The position numbers and the translations under genes were made by a program. Positions 16,211 through 26,266 of a stretch of 64,000 nt of DNA are shown here, piece after piece. Numbering within the stretch: position 1 is the stretch's first letter; each line of letters starts with the position of its first letter. Source of the DNA: Chloroflexi bacterium CFX6 (GTDB lineage Bacteria; Chloroflexota; Anaerolineae; Anaerolineales; Villigracilaceae); the NCBI GenBank assembly GCA_030263595.1, contig SZPG01000032.1, positions 1 to 64,000 on the forward strand, written 5' to 3'. The notes below the pieces were generated by a model. The model searched no databases and was not told the origin of the DNA. It saw only the letters and a list, made by a program, of their open reading frames with translations.

Positions 16211-17863
16211 TTAGTAGTCCATGCCACCGGGCGGCATGGCGGGAGCGGATTTTTCCTTTTCCGGCATGTCGGTGATGAGCACGTCCGTGGTGAGGATCAT
16301 GGAGGCGATGGAGGCGGCATTTTCGAGCGCGCCGCGCACCACCTTGACCGGGTCAATGACGCCAGCCTGGAGCATGTCCTCGTATTTGCCGGTCAACACG
16401 TTGTAGCCGATGTTCTTGTTCTTCTTCTCGGCGGCGGTGCGGCGCACGGTGTCAATGATGACGGAGCCGTCCTGCCCGGCGTTGGAGGCGAGTTTGCGGA
16501 TCGGGGCTTCGAGCGCCTTGCGCACGATGTTGATGCCGACGCGCATCTCCTCGTATTCGTCGCTGTTTTCCTTCGCCAGTTTGTCCAGTTTTGCCGCGGT
16601 GTTGATGAGGGAGATTTCGCCGCCGGGTACGATGCCTTCCTCCACTGCGGCGCGCGCCGCGGAGAGGGCGTCTTCCACGCGGTGTTTCTTTTCCTTCATC
16701 TCGGTCTCGGTCGCCGCGCCCACGCGGATGATGGCGACGCCGCCTGTCAACTTGGCGAGGCGTTCCTGGAGTTTTTCGCGGTCGTAATCGCTGGTGCTTT
16801 TCTCGATCTCGGCGCGGATCTCCCTGATGCGTCCTTCGATGTCGCTCTTCTTGCCCTTGCCGCCCACGATGGTGGTATTCTCCTTGTCGGAGACGACCTT
16901 CTCGGCTTTGCCCAGGTCCTGGATGGTGGCGGTTTCGAGTTTGCGCCCGGTCTCTTCAGCGATCACGGTGCCGCCGGTCAGGATGGCAATATCATGCAGC
17001 ATGGCTTTGCGGCGGTCGCCGAAGCCGGGGGCTTTGACAGCCAGCACGTTCAACATGCCGCGCAGTTTGTTGAGGACGAGGGTGGCGAGCGCTTCGCCGT
17101 CAATGTCCTCCGCGATGATGACCAGTTCGCGTTTTCCGATCTGGACGAGTTTTTCGAGGATGGGGACGATGTCCTGCGCGGCGGAGATCTTCTTTTCGTG
17201 GATGAGGATGTAGGGTTCGCTGATCACGGCTTCCATCTTTTCGACGCTGGTGATGAAGTAGGGCGAGATATAGCCGCGGTCGAACTGCATGCCTTCCACG
17301 TATTCGGTCTCGAACTGCAGGGACTTGGATTCTTCGACGGTGATGACGCCGTCCTTGCCGACCTTGTCCATCACGTCCGCGATGAGCGTGCCGATCTGCT
17401 CGTCCGCGGCGGAGTTGGTGGCGACGTGACCGATCTCCTCCTTGGTGTCAATCTTGACCGACATCTTGCGGAGTTCCTCCACGACGGTTTCGGTCGCAAG
17501 CACAATGCCGTTCTTGATCAGCATCGGGTTGAAACCGGCTTCGAGGGCTTTCAAACCTTCGTTCACGATGGCGTGAGCCAGCACGGTCGAGGTGGTCGTG
17601 CCGTCGCCGGCGATGTCGTTGGTCTTGGTCGCGGCTTCCTTGAGGAGTTGCGCGCCCATGTTCTCGAACGGGTCTTCGAGTTCGATCTCCTTGGCGACGG
17701 AAACGCCGTCGTGCGTGATGGTGGGGGAACCGAATTTGCGATCCACCGCCACGTTGCGCCCCTTGGGACCCAGGGTCGCGCTCACCGCGTTGGCGACGAT
17801 GTTCATGCCGTTCTTGAGTTTGCGGCGGGCGTCCTCTGAAAAGACAAGTTGTTTAGCAGCCAT
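16211..17863 (-). CDS. groEL: chaperonin GroEL (60 kDa)
   Basis: 550 residues, full length. Highly conserved segments include [36 protein letters not shown] (ATP site) and [12 protein letters not shown]. The C-terminus is Gly/Met-rich (MPPGGMDY), short of the usual GGM repeat run but of normal form. It forms the double-ring folding chamber with GroES, whose gene is 63 nt upstream. AGGAGGAATAAATA precedes the ATG. Expression should follow the CIRCE/HrcA control in front of groES. Confidence 0.98.
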   Translation of the reverse strand: MAAKQLVFSEDARRKLKNGMNIVANAVSATLGPKGRNVAVDRKFGSPTITHDGVSVAKEIELEDPFENMGAQLLKEAATKTNDIAGDGTTTSTVLAHAIVNEGLKALEAGFNPMLIKNGIVLATETVVEELRKMSVKIDTKEEIGHVATNSAADEQIGTLIADVMDKVGKDGVITVEESKSLQFETEYVEGMQFDRGYISPYFITSVEKMEAVISEPYILIHEKKISAAQDIVPILEKLVQIGKRELVIIAEDIDGEALATLVLNKLRGMLNVLAVKAPGFGDRRKAMLHDIAILTGGTVIAEETGRKLETATIQDLGKAEKVVSDKENTTIVGGKGKKSDIEGRIREIRAEIEKSTSDYDREKLQERLAKLTGGVAIIRVGAATETEMKEKKHRVEDALSAARAAVEEGIVPGGEISLINTAAKLDKLAKENSDEYEEMRVGINIVRKALEAPIRKLASNAGQDGSVIIDTVRRTAAEKKNKNIGYNVLTGKYEDMLQAGVIDPVKVVRGALENAASIASMILTTDVLITDMPEKEKSAPAMPPGGMDY

Positions 17864-17926
17864 TATTTATTCCTCCGATGATTTGCGCTCCGCAACGTTC
17901 GAGAACGTCGCTTACGCGGGAAATGT

Positions 17927-18229
17927 TTAGCCTTCGATTATTGCCAGAATGTCGCTTTCGCGCAGGATGAGCAGTTTCTTGCCATCCACCTTCACTTCGG
18001 TGCCGGAATACTTCGCGAACAGCACCCTGTCGCCCACGTTCACGTCCATGGGAATGCGCTTGCCGTCCTCGTCGCGCTCGCCCGGACCCGCCGCCAGGAT
18101 CTTGCCTTCCTGCGGTTTTTCCTTTGCGGTCTCGGGGAGGTAGATGCCGCTGGCGGTCTTTTCGTCCTGCTCGATCGGCTCCACGATCACGCGGCCCCCA
18201 AGGGGTTTCAGTTTCAACTTACTTGCCAT
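17927..18229 (-). CDS. groES: co-chaperonin GroES
   Basis: 100 residues, standard length. Signature [20 protein letters not shown] near the N-terminus, a mobile loop [15 protein letters not shown] and the roof/base segment [20 protein letters not shown]. It caps the GroEL cavity. First gene of the groESL operon; AGGAGGCAGAAAG precedes the ATG. A CIRCE element lies 45 nt upstream. Confidence 0.98.
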   Translation of the reverse strand: MASKLKLKPLGGRVIVEPIEQDEKTASGIYLPETAKEKPQEGKILAAGPGERDEDGKRIPMDVNVGDRVLFAKYSGTEVKVDGKKLLILRESDILAIIEG

Positions 18230-18273
18230 CTTTCTGCCTCCTGATAGGGTTTTGGTTTTACATAATCACGAAA

Positions 18274-18300
18274 TTAGCACTCTAACTCCCAGAGTGCTAA
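18274..18300. promoter_or_regulatory. CIRCE element (HrcA operator)
   Basis: TTAGCACTC-N9-GAGTGCTAA, an exact match to the CIRCE consensus. It overlaps the predicted transcription start of groES, so HrcA should repress groESL until heat or unfolded protein titrates it. Confidence 0.97.
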
Positions 18301-18305
18301 TCGCT

Positions 18306-18334
18306 ATCTTACCTATTTCGGAGAGGCAAGTCAA
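18306..18334 (-). promoter_or_regulatory. sigma-70-type promoter of groESL
   Basis: Minus strand: TTGACT (18334-18329), 17-bp spacer, TAAGAT (18311-18306). Start of transcription expected near 18299, inside the CIRCE element. Confidence 0.85.
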
Positions 18335-18410
18335 GGGGGTTGTAAAAACTCTTACATTTCTCTGACAGAGATTTGCGCCGCGACCTCTTCGGTAAACACA
18401 CGGCAGGCTT

Positions 18411-19892
18411 TCATGGGGTGGATGTGGGCGTCGCGGTCCCCTCCCCCAGCCCCTCCTCCGCCCCCGGAACCGGGGAGGCCGGCGCGCCGTCCTCCGCCAG
18501 CGATTCACAGATCGCCTCCCCCGCCTGGACGATGCTCAGGATGGTCTGATAACCGTCCTCGTAGCTCTCCGGCTTGGAGGTGATCTCGGTTCGCACCTCG
18601 CCCAAAACCTGCATCGCCTCCCCGCACTTGTTATCACGCGGACGGCTCAACGCCGCCAGCACCGATCCATAGGTGTAATAGTACACGATCGTATTCGGAG
18701 AAAGTTCAAGCCCCCGAATCTCCACCGGATTCTCGTTCAGGTCGGGATAGCATTTATCCAACCCGCGCCCCAGGCAGGACTCTTCGCCGGAACAACCGTA
18801 GGTCGCGCACTTCAGGGAAAAGATCGAACCCTCGTAGTTGCGCGAGCGGAAATAGACGATGCCCAACTGCCCGTAGATATCCGCGTTGGTCGGGTCGAAC
18901 TCCAACGCCCTTTGGACGTTCCTCGCCGCGGCAAAGAATTCGCCCAACTGCGAATACGTGCGCGAGATGGACAGATAGGGCGTGGGGTCCTTCACGTCTA
19001 TCACTTCGTTGATGCGCGCGGCTTTATCGAAATATTCCAGCGACTTTTCGTACACCTCGCGCGCCGCTTCCTCGTTTGGGATCTCGAACGCAAGACGGCG
19101 ATAGTTCGCGCCGGCGCGCAAATAAAGGAAGGTAAAGTTCGGCTGAAGCAAAATGGCTTTGTCGTATTCCGTGATCGCCAGGTTGTATTGACCGAGCGTC
19201 TCCAGCAGGTAGGCGTTGACGCGATGCACGTCCATCAATTCATCCGCGTCTTCGCGTTGCAGCGCCTGGTTGATGTACTGCTCCGCCTGGCTCCATTTCT
19301 GCTGGTCCAAAAGGACCTCCGCGTAGAAAGCCAGAGCCAGCGTATTCGTGCTGTCCAATTGCAGGGCGCGCACCGCCTCCTGCTCGGCTTCCACCAGGAA
19401 TTTTTCCACCTGTTGTGGATCGTCGCTATAGAGGGTCGAATCCGCGTTCCAATCCAGCGCAAAGGCAAGGATGGCGTGCGCCGTGCTGTCGTCCGGCGCG
19501 AGTTCCACCGCCTTGCGCGCCGATTCGAGCGCTTCGAGCAGGCGCGCCTTCTTTTCGGGGTTCGTGATGAGGAAGGCGGAGGAATACGTCTGAATGCGCG
19601 CGAGTTTGCTCCAGATTTCGGCGTTGTTTGGGTCCACGCGCACAGCCTCCTGGTACGCGAGAATCGCCGCGTCCAGTTTGCCGGCCGTGAAGTTGGCGTC
19701 CCCCTCCAACGCGTAAGAATCCGCAGAGCGCGTGGGCGTCGGGGGCGCCTGGAACAGGGGCTGGATGTTTCCCTTGTTCATCTGCTGCAACATCCAAACG
19801 AAGACCAGGATCAGCGCCACCCACAGGAACATGCGGTAGATGTTCGACTGGGGCTTGCGATTGAACAGGGGACGACGCGGATACAGGTTCAT
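18411..19892 (-). CDS. membrane-anchored TPR protein (second of pair)
   Basis: 493 residues. One N-terminal membrane helix (about 20-36, YRMFLWVALILVFVWML), a Thr/Pro-rich linker, then tetratricopeptide repeats through about residue 455 (examples: GKLDAAILAYQEAVRVDPNN, GQYNLAITEYDKAILLQPNF, AARNVQRALEFDPTN). A four-cysteine stretch (KCATYGCSGEESCLGRGLDKC) interrupts the repeats and may be a metal or disulfide site. The tail is Pro/Thr-rich. Its ATG overlaps the stop of the upstream paralogue by four bases. TPRs mediate protein contacts; the partner is unknown. Confidence 0.85.
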   Translation of the reverse strand: MNLYPRRPLFNRKPQSNIYRMFLWVALILVFVWMLQQMNKGNIQPLFQAPPTPTRSADSYALEGDANFTAGKLDAAILAYQEAVRVDPNNAEIWSKLARIQTYSSAFLITNPEKKARLLEALESARKAVELAPDDSTAHAILAFALDWNADSTLYSDDPQQVEKFLVEAEQEAVRALQLDSTNTLALAFYAEVLLDQQKWSQAEQYINQALQREDADELMDVHRVNAYLLETLGQYNLAITEYDKAILLQPNFTFLYLRAGANYRRLAFEIPNEEAAREVYEKSLEYFDKAARINEVIDVKDPTPYLSISRTYSQLGEFFAAARNVQRALEFDPTNADIYGQLGIVYFRSRNYEGSIFSLKCATYGCSGEESCLGRGLDKCYPDLNENPVEIRGLELSPNTIVYYYTYGSVLAALSRPRDNKCGEAMQVLGEVRTEITSKPESYEDGYQTILSIVQAGEAICESLAEDGAPASPVPGAEEGLGEGTATPTSTP

Positions 19893-21154
19893 GGCGTGGA
19901 AGTGGCGGCGGGCGTTTCGGCGCCTGTCGGAACCGGGGTGTTCGCCGGGGGATTATCCAGCGCCTCCTCGCAAATGCGGATGATCTCGCCGGCCGCGAAT
20001 TGCGCGTTCTCATCCGCCGGCACGCGCGCCTGGATCATCTGCGCGATCTGCAACGCTTCGCCGCATTGATTGGTGCGCGCCAGCGCCAGTCCATAGGTAT
20101 AGTAATATTCCGCGACCCGTATGTCGTTGACCAGCGGTATGCCTTCGATCTCCACGCCGTCCTCGGTTACGCCGCCGTAGATCGTGTACCCCAATTGCTG
20201 AATGGCTTCGGGCCAGTAGAAATTCCGGTAATACATCACGCCCAGGTTGCCGCGCAGGCTGGCGTCGTCAGGGCGGTCCTGCACAGCCGTCTCGGCATAT
20301 TGCAGGGATTTGGCGTATTCGCCGATGGTCGCGTACGTGCGGGAAATGTACAGGTCGGGGAAGGGGTCCGAGGGATTCAAAGCGTTGGCGCGCGTGAACG
20401 CCTCCACCGCCTTGTCGTAAACCTGCAGGATGCGGTAATTGAGTCCCAGCCCGATGTACAACGAGGAAATGTTCGGGTTGATGTTGATCGCCGCCTGGTA
20501 CTCGGCGATCGCCTCCTCGTAATTCCCGGTCGCTTCGAGGATCAAAGCCCGCGCCCGGCGCGTCTCCACCAGATCGGGGTCGAGCGCCAGCGCCACGCGC
20601 GATTCCTCGGCCGCTTTTTCATAGCCCTCGAACCCGGTGTTGATCAATATCTCCACGTAATAGGCGTGGATCAGCGCGTTGTTCGGGTCCAACCGCAGCG
20701 CCTCCTGGATGGAAGCCTGCGCCTCGCTGTTCCTTCCCTGAAAATCCAAAGCCCAGGCGTGCACGCCGTAAGCCAGCGCGTTGTTCGGGTTCAACAACAA
20801 CGCGTTCTCCGCGTTCTTCTGCGCCTCCTCGTATTGCCCCGCGAACACCTGTGTGCGCGCCAACGACACGTACAGCGACGAATCCTGCGGCGACGAGTTG
20901 ATCGCCTGCTGGTAGGCGCCGACGGCGGGCAACAACTTCCCCTCCGCAAAGAGCGCCTGCGCCTCCGTCACGAATGATTCGGGGGAACGCGTGGGCGTGG
21001 GCGTCGGCTCGAACGGGTTCGGCTGTGTGGGCAGGTAGATCTGGTTGAAATAATATCCGAATAGCACGATCAAAATCAAAAGCGCCAGGCTGAAATAATT
21101 CGGGCGCCGCTTGCGGCGATTCATGCTCCATTTACTGCTTCTCGGTAGATACAT
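19889..21154 (-). CDS. membrane-anchored TPR protein (first of pair)
   Basis: 421 residues, same plan as its downstream neighbour: a basic start, one membrane helix (about 20-38, YFSLALLILIVLFGYYFN), a Pro/Thr linker and about eight TPR units (GKLLPAVGAYQQAINSSPQD, GNYEEAIAEYQAAININPN). The common C-terminal pattern VEIxGxxLxxxxxxxYYTYG is shared by both proteins and is not part of an ordinary TPR, so it may be a small capping domain. The start could also be the ATG at 21124 (MNRRKRR), which has GGAG close by. Function unknown. Confidence 0.83.
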   Translation of the reverse strand: MYLPRSSKWSMNRRKRRPNYFSLALLILIVLFGYYFNQIYLPTQPNPFEPTPTPTRSPESFVTEAQALFAEGKLLPAVGAYQQAINSSPQDSSLYVSLARTQVFAGQYEEAQKNAENALLLNPNNALAYGVHAWALDFQGRNSEAQASIQEALRLDPNNALIHAYYVEILINTGFEGYEKAAEESRVALALDPDLVETRRARALILEATGNYEEAIAEYQAAININPNISSLYIGLGLNYRILQVYDKAVEAFTRANALNPSDPFPDLYISRTYATIGEYAKSLQYAETAVQDRPDDASLRGNLGVMYYRNFYWPEAIQQLGYTIYGGVTEDGVEIEGIPLVNDIRVAEYYYTYGLALARTNQCGEALQIAQMIQARVPADENAQFAAGEIIRICEEALDNPPANTPVPTGAETPAATSTP

Positions 21155-21216
21155 GATTTCATATTACCATCTGCCGCATAGCCCCGCAAGCCAGTTCTTA
21201 TTTGCCTCTTATCTAT

Positions 21217-21224
21217 GCTAAAAT
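21217..21224 (+). promoter_or_regulatory. extended -10 element in front of trmD
   Basis: TGCTAAAAT (TGn plus TAAAAT) ends 6 bp before the trmD ATG, which again suggests a leaderless transcript. No ribosome binding site is visible. Confidence 0.45.
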
Positions 21225-21230
21225 CACAAC

Positions 21231-21992
21231 ATGCAATTCGAAGTCTTCACTTTATTGCCTGAAGTCTTCCCCCCCTACCTTGAATCGAGCATCCTCAAGC
21301 GCGCCATCCAGCGGGGACTGATCGGCGTCCGCATCCACAACATCCGCGACTACACACACGACAAGCATCACGTCACCGACGATACCCCGTACGGAGGCGG
21401 AGGCGGAATGGTGATGAAACCGGAACCGGTCTTCGAAGCCGTCGAAACCGTTTTGGGACTCGCTCCGCTTCAGACTCCGCCCGAGCCTGGATCAAACACC
21501 CCCATCATTCTCCTCACCCCGCAGGGACGCGTGTTCGATCAGCGCGCGGCGGAGGAACTATCCCGTCACGAACGCGTCGCCCTGCTGTGCGGACGCTACG
21601 AAGGCGTGGACGAACGCGTCCGCGAGCATCTCGTCACCGACGAAATATCCATCGGCGATTACGTGCTGACCGGAGGCGAACTCCCCGCGTTGATCCTGAT
21701 TGATACGGTCTCGCGCCTCATCCCCGGCGTGTTGGGCGATCCCACCGGCGCGGAGGACGACTCGCACTCCATGGGTTTGCTGGAGTATCCGCATTACACC
21801 AAGCCATCCGATTTTAGAGGTTGGAAAGTTCCCGATGTCCTGCTTTCGGGAGATCACGCGAAGATCGAAAAGTGGCGCAGGCAACAGGCGTTGCTCCGCA
21901 CGCTCAACAAACGACCCGACATGCTCGAAAAAGCGGAATTGAGCAAGGAAGATAAAAAATTCATCGAAAGTCTAAAGTCGAATGACCTTTGA
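21231..21992 (+). CDS. trmD: tRNA (guanine(37)-N1)-methyltransferase TrmD
   Basis: 253 residues, normal length. SPOUT-fold enzyme that methylates G37 of tRNAs using S-adenosylmethionine. Conserved parts: the N-terminus [51 protein letters not shown], and the knotted SAM site [18 protein letters not shown]. Usually found with rpsP, rimM and rplS; none of them is next to it here. Monocistronic to all appearance. Confidence 0.97.
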   Translation: MQFEVFTLLPEVFPPYLESSILKRAIQRGLIGVRIHNIRDYTHDKHHVTDDTPYGGGGGMVMKPEPVFEAVETVLGLAPLQTPPEPGSNTPIILLTPQGRVFDQRAAEELSRHERVALLCGRYEGVDERVREHLVTDEISIGDYVLTGGELPALILIDTVSRLIPGVLGDPTGAEDDSHSMGLLEYPHYTKPSDFRGWKVPDVLLSGDHAKIEKWRRQQALLRTLNKRPDMLEKAELSKEDKKFIESLKSNDL

Positions 21993-22034
21993 CCTGCGAC
22001 CTTCGACTCACAAAAATAAAAACTGGAGGATATG

Positions 22035-23507
22035 ATGTCCGCTCGACTCAACTACGGCAAGACCTTCCTGCTCGGCTTCGGCTTTTTCGGGGTCAGTGTC
22101 ATCTGGGGCGTGTACAACGCCTTCGTCCCCATCTTTCTCGCAAACAAATTCCACGTCTCGGCGGGCGTGATCGGCTTCTTTATGACGCTCGACAATATTG
22201 CGGCATTGTTCATCCAGCCGCCCGTCGGCGCATGGTCGGACAGGGTTCGCACGCCGCTGGGACGCCGCATCCCGTTCATCCTGGTCGGCGCGCCGATCTC
22301 CGCCATCGCGTTTGGTTTGATCCCGATTGCGGCTGTTCTTCCGCTTTTCGTGGCTTGCACCAGCACGTTGTTGTTGAGCGCCGCCCTGTGGCGCACTCCG
22401 GTCGTCGCGCTCATGCCGGATATTACGCCGTCCGCGTTTCGTTCGCAGGCGAACGGCATCATCAACTTCATGGGCGGCGTTGGCACGATCATCGCCTTGC
22501 AGACGGGAGGCATCCTGTTCGACATGAGTCCCAATTTCCCGTTCTGGCTGGGGTCCGCGCTTGTGATCCTCGCCGCGCTGGTCGTTTATCTCTTCATCGA
22601 GGAGCCGAAGGAGTACGAAACAAAGCCGGATGAAAACAGGAGCAGCGTTTCCGGTTTCTTCGGGTTCGTGCGGGAGAAATTCCTCGTTTCAATGATCGGT
22701 CTGGTCGCAGTGGCGGCGGCGGTGGCGGCGCTTGCCATGACCTTCCCGGACTTACGCACGGTTGGGAATCAAATCGGCTTGCCTTCCTATTTCGTCCTGG
22801 TTCTGATCCTGCTGGCTGCGTGGTTTGTATATCTCTACGTTTTCTACATGGCGCGTGAAGTCATCTTCGAGCAGGAAAAAAGCGGTCTTCGCATCCTGCT
22901 GGCGATCTTCTTCTGGTTCATCGGCTTCTCCGCTGTGGAAACCTTCTTCACCCTCTACGCTGAAAAGCACCTGGGGCTGACGGCGGGAACCGGGGCGACC
23001 CTGCTTTCGGTATTGCCATTGTTCTTCGTCCTGTTCGCCATTCCGTCGGGCTTCATCGCCGGCAAGATCGGGCGGCGGATGACGATCTCCATCGGGCTGG
23101 TGATCATCATCGTGATGATGGTCCTGCTGTACATCACTCCGGCGGAGGCATTGCTCACCGGGATCGCGCCGCTGCCGCTGGTCGGTATTCCGGTGGTGGA
23201 GGGCGGGGCGCGCATGTTGACGCTGGCGGGCGTCCTGCTCATCTTCGGCGGCATCGGCTGGGCGTTCATCAACATCAACTCCCTGCCCATGATCGTGGAT
23301 CTTACGGGAGCGGAAAAGATCGGCACGTACACCGGTTTGTATTATCTGTTCTCGACCCTGTCAGCCATCGTCGGACCCATTTCGAACGGCATCGCCATCG
23401 AACTCACGAACAATAATTACAACATCATCATGGCGATTGCCCCGGTCTTCTTTGCCGTCGCGCTCGTGATGATGCTGGGAGTCCGCCGCGGGGAGGCGAC
23501 TGCCTGA
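22035..23507 (+). CDS. MFS transporter, SLC45/GPH-like
   Basis: About 490 residues with 12 hydrophobic segments. The loop 2-3 signature reads SDRVRTPLGRRIPFILVGAP, the form seen in SLC45-type sugar/H+ symporters and in glycoside-pentoside-hexuronide relatives. The second-half loop GKIGRRMTISIG is also MFS-like. The substrate cannot be read from sequence; a sugar is likely by family. Two ATGs are adjacent; the second (22035) has better spacing from GGAGG. Stands alone between trmD and the BMP operon. Confidence 0.85.
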   Translation: MSARLNYGKTFLLGFGFFGVSVIWGVYNAFVPIFLANKFHVSAGVIGFFMTLDNIAALFIQPPVGAWSDRVRTPLGRRIPFILVGAPISAIAFGLIPIAAVLPLFVACTSTLLLSAALWRTPVVALMPDITPSAFRSQANGIINFMGGVGTIIALQTGGILFDMSPNFPFWLGSALVILAALVVYLFIEEPKEYETKPDENRSSVSGFFGFVREKFLVSMIGLVAVAAAVAALAMTFPDLRTVGNQIGLPSYFVLVLILLAAWFVYLYVFYMAREVIFEQEKSGLRILLAIFFWFIGFSAVETFFTLYAEKHLGLTAGTGATLLSVLPLFFVLFAIPSGFIAGKIGRRMTISIGLVIIIVMMVLLYITPAEALLTGIAPLPLVGIPVVEGGARMLTLAGVLLIFGGIGWAFININSLPMIVDLTGAEKIGTYTGLYYLFSTLSAIVGPISNGIAIELTNNNYNIIMAIAPVFFAVALVMMLGVRRGEATA

Positions 23508-23677
23508 GGCGCAGGATCAGGCATCGGCCGGGTCCGAAGCGGGCTTTCATCCCCGGCAACAGGGATGATGGTTGTCACGTTTTTCATGTGACTTGTCGAA
23601 TGGTTGAAGTAAATGTATACTAGCGAACAGGGTTGTATCAATATTCACTATCAATGGATCACGAAAATCTCGCGTAG

Positions 23678-23699
23678 ATTGCGCTCTCCAGCGCAATTT
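23678..23699 (+). terminator. small hairpin after the MFS gene
   Basis: ATTGCGCT-CTCC-AGCGCAAT followed by TT. Weak U-tract, so terminator function is tentative. The 248-nt gap from the MFS gene to the BMP gene holds no coding region. Confidence 0.45.
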
Positions 23700-23755
23700 G
23701 ACGTTAGACGCCTTTGGCAGAGTCAACTGCTTTCGTGAAGAGGAGTATGCGAGTA

Positions 23756-24787
23756 ATGAGAAGATTACAGGCTGCGCTTGCAGGGTGGTTCATCGCCGCG
23801 CTGTTTTTGTCAGCCTGCGTTTCGGCAACGCCCGATTGCGCCAGCGAGAACGTGTTCTGTGTGGGTCTGGTGACGAACATCGGCAAGGTAAACGACAAAT
23901 CCTTCAATCAGTCTGCGTGGGAGGGGGTTTACCAGTCTCAAAGGGAATTGGGCGCCCAGGTTCAATACATCGAGACCGTTGATCCGAAGGATTACGATAA
24001 GAACATCGCCGCTTTTGCCGATGAGAATTACGACGTGATCGTGACCGTCGGTTTCAGCATGAGCGAAGCGACACTCAAAGCCGCCGGACTCCATCCAAAC
24101 GTCAAATTTATCGGCGTGGATCAATTCCAGGAGGAGGAAATTCCGAACGTGGTCGGCTTGATCTTTCCCGAGGATCAAGCCGGGTTCCTTGCAGGTGCGC
24201 TTGCCGCGCGGATGAGCAAAACCCAACAGATCGGGGCGGTTTGCGGACCCGATGTGATTCCCCCGGTCTGGCGTTTTGGGGAGGGGTACCGGGCAGGCGC
24301 GGCTTATGCGGACAGCCTCAGTGGCGCGGCGACGAAGGTCCTTATTGCGTATCACGAGAATAACGATATTGCCTTTACCGACGTTGAGTGGGGCGCGGAG
24401 ACCGCCAAAAGCATGATGGATCAAGGCGTTGACGTGATCTTCGGCTGCGGAGGCGTCACCGGCAACAGCGCGATCACGACCGCCGCCGAGGCTGGCGCGT
24501 ACGTCATCGGCGTTGACACCGACCAGTACCTGACCCTGCCCGAAGCCGCCCCGCGCATGCTCTCCAGCGCGATGAAACTCATCACGCCGGGCGTCCTGAA
24601 TCTGATCAGGCTCGCGCGGGAAGGCAATTTCCCGGGCGGCAGCAACCACCTCGGCGAGGCCGGTTACGCTCCCTATCACGATCTGGAGAGCGAAGTCCCG
24701 GCGGACGTGAAGGAGATTATGGAAGAGATCAAGGCCGGTCTGCTCGACGGTTCGCTCGAGACCGGCGTACCCGCGACCAAACCATAG
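23756..24787 (+). CDS. BMP-family substrate-binding lipoprotein 1
   Basis: 343 residues from the chosen start. Signal peptide with lipobox LFLSAC (Cys21), then a periplasmic-binding fold of the BMP/Med/PnrA family: VGLVTNIGKVNDKSFNQSAW, DVIVTVGFSMSEAT, PEDQAGFLAGALAA, VIGVDTDQYLTLPEA. Members bind purine nucleosides or related compounds for an ABC importer. The start at 23756 is taken because AGGAG lies 10 bases upstream and it gives a normal signal peptide; ATG codons at 23714 and 23747 are in frame. It is more diverged from the second BMP protein than a recent duplicate would be. Confidence 0.9.
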   Translation: MRRLQAALAGWFIAALFLSACVSATPDCASENVFCVGLVTNIGKVNDKSFNQSAWEGVYQSQRELGAQVQYIETVDPKDYDKNIAAFADENYDVIVTVGFSMSEATLKAAGLHPNVKFIGVDQFQEEEIPNVVGLIFPEDQAGFLAGALAARMSKTQQIGAVCGPDVIPPVWRFGEGYRAGAAYADSLSGAATKVLIAYHENNDIAFTDVEWGAETAKSMMDQGVDVIFGCGGVTGNSAITTAAEAGAYVIGVDTDQYLTLPEAAPRMLSSAMKLITPGVLNLIRLAREGNFPGGSNHLGEAGYAPYHDLESEVPADVKEIMEEIKAGLLDGSLETGVPATKP

Positions 24788-25050
24788 CGACTCTCTTTTC
24801 GCGCTCCGGTGAGTTTTGTTGATATAATCCAGAGAGTGCGTTTCGGTCGAAAGCAACGATATGCGCCATTCACGGTCCAACAATCATCATTCAGGAATCC
24901 CAGGCTCTTCGATCTTCCAGCCATGTTGGACGTTCCTTTCCATGCAGAAAACGCGAACCAGTCAAGGAGGTGCCACGACAAATTACCCAATCCCCCAATC
25001 TTAATAAAGTCCAAATATAGAACTTCAATTTTCAAGAGGAGAAGAAACAC

Positions 25051-26106
25051 ATGAAAAAACTGCACTTTGCAATGGGAATATTGCTCATCGCCTCCATGAT
25101 TCTCACCGCCTGCGGCGGCGGAGGCGGCGCTTTCAAAGTCGCCCAGGTGACCGACCTCGGCGGTATTGACGACAAATCCTTCAATGCCACAGCCTACAAG
25201 GGCATCGAACGAGCCGTAGCCGAACTGGGCGTCGAGGGCAAGTATTTGGAATCGCAGCAACAGTCCGATTATGCCAAGAACATCCAGCAACTGCTCGATG
25301 AGGATACCGACCTGATCGTCACCGTCGGCTTCCTGCTTGGCGTGGATACGGCTGTCACCGCGAAAGCGAATCCCGATCAGAAGTTCGCGATCGTTGACTA
25401 CGCATATCCAGACTGCTGGCCCGGCGCGGTCGAAGGCAAGGACTGCGGCTCGACGACCGAACTGCCCAATGTTCTGGGTCTGACCTTCGCCACCGACCAG
25501 GCTGGCTTCCTGGCGGGTTATGCCGCTGCCGCCAGCACCAAGACCGGCAAGGTCGCCACCTTCGGCGGCATTCAACTCCCGACCGTGACCATCTTCATGA
25601 AGGGCTTCGAAGCCGGTGTGGGCTATTACAACCAGAACATGGGAACCAACGTCGAAGTCCTCGGTTGGAGCACCGCCGACGACGCGGGTTCCTTCACCGG
25701 CAACTTCGAGTCCCTCGATGATGGGCGCTCCTTCGCCGAAGCCTTCGTCCAGGAAGGCGCCGACATCATCATGCCGGTCGCCGGACCTGTGGGACTTGGT
25801 TCCGCCGCATATTGCAAGGAGACCGGTTCCTGCATGATCGTTGGCGTGGACACCGACTGGACCGTTTCTGCCAGCGAATACAGCGACGTCACTCTCACGA
25901 GCGTATTGAAGATGATGGACGTGGCCGTGTTCGACGCGATCAAAGCCGCGCAGGACGGCACCTTCAAGGGCGGCATCTACGTCGGCACGCTCGCCAACGG
26001 CGGCGTGGGCATTGCCCCGGTCAAAGGCGCTTCCGCCGAACTCAACGCGACGCTGGAGCAATTGAAGAACGACATCATCTCCGGCGCCATTAAAGTAGGT
26101 GGCTAA
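25051..26106 (+). CDS. BMP-family substrate-binding lipoprotein 2
   Basis: 351 residues. Lipobox MILTAC (Cys21), Gly-rich linker, then AQVTDLGGIDDKSFNATAY, IVTVGFLLGVDTA, TDQAGFLAGYAAA and MIVGVDTDWTVSASEY, the BMP family pattern. It keeps extra cysteines (DCWPGAVEGKDC, YCKETGSC) that may form disulfides. A strong hairpin follows the stop, ahead of the ATPase gene, so this binding protein is probably made in excess over the membrane parts. AGGAG lies upstream of the ATG. Confidence 0.93.
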   Translation: MKKLHFAMGILLIASMILTACGGGGGAFKVAQVTDLGGIDDKSFNATAYKGIERAVAELGVEGKYLESQQQSDYAKNIQQLLDEDTDLIVTVGFLLGVDTAVTAKANPDQKFAIVDYAYPDCWPGAVEGKDCGSTTELPNVLGLTFATDQAGFLAGYAAAASTKTGKVATFGGIQLPTVTIFMKGFEAGVGYYNQNMGTNVEVLGWSTADDAGSFTGNFESLDDGRSFAEAFVQEGADIIMPVAGPVGLGSAAYCKETGSCMIVGVDTDWTVSASEYSDVTLTSVLKMMDVAVFDAIKAAQDGTFKGGIYVGTLANGGVGIAPVKGASAELNATLEQLKNDIISGAIKVGG

Positions 26107-26117
26107 TTCACTGTTCG

Positions 26118-26151
26118 AAAGGGTCGGGGAAACGAATTCCCCGACCCTTTT
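26118..26151 (+). terminator. attenuator/terminator hairpin between BMP and ATPase genes
   Basis: AAAGGGTCGGGGAA-ACGAA-TTCCCCGACCCTTT, a perfect 14-bp stem followed by T. Partial read-through would give the usual excess of binding protein mRNA over the ATPase and permeases. Confidence 0.8.
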
Positions 26152-26266
26152 CGTCCGGGCGATCTTACGATCTTTCCTCTGTTAATTTGCGCCTGTTTCC
26201 CGCTGCGTAAACCTGCGGAAATTAGCGGATGAATCATCCCAACGTACCGGGCGCGGAGGACATGCC

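Noticed and set aside
16682-17839. 385-codon open frame opposite groEL
   Set aside because: Low-complexity Asp/Gly/Val-rich antisense shadow.
24809-25050. Small protein ahead of BMP gene 2
   Set aside because: The 81-codon frame overlaps the leader and start of BMP gene 2, has no ribosome site and no similarity.
24676-26061. 461-codon open frame on the minus strand
   Set aside because: Antisense to the second BMP gene, whose lipobox and BMP motifs are certain.
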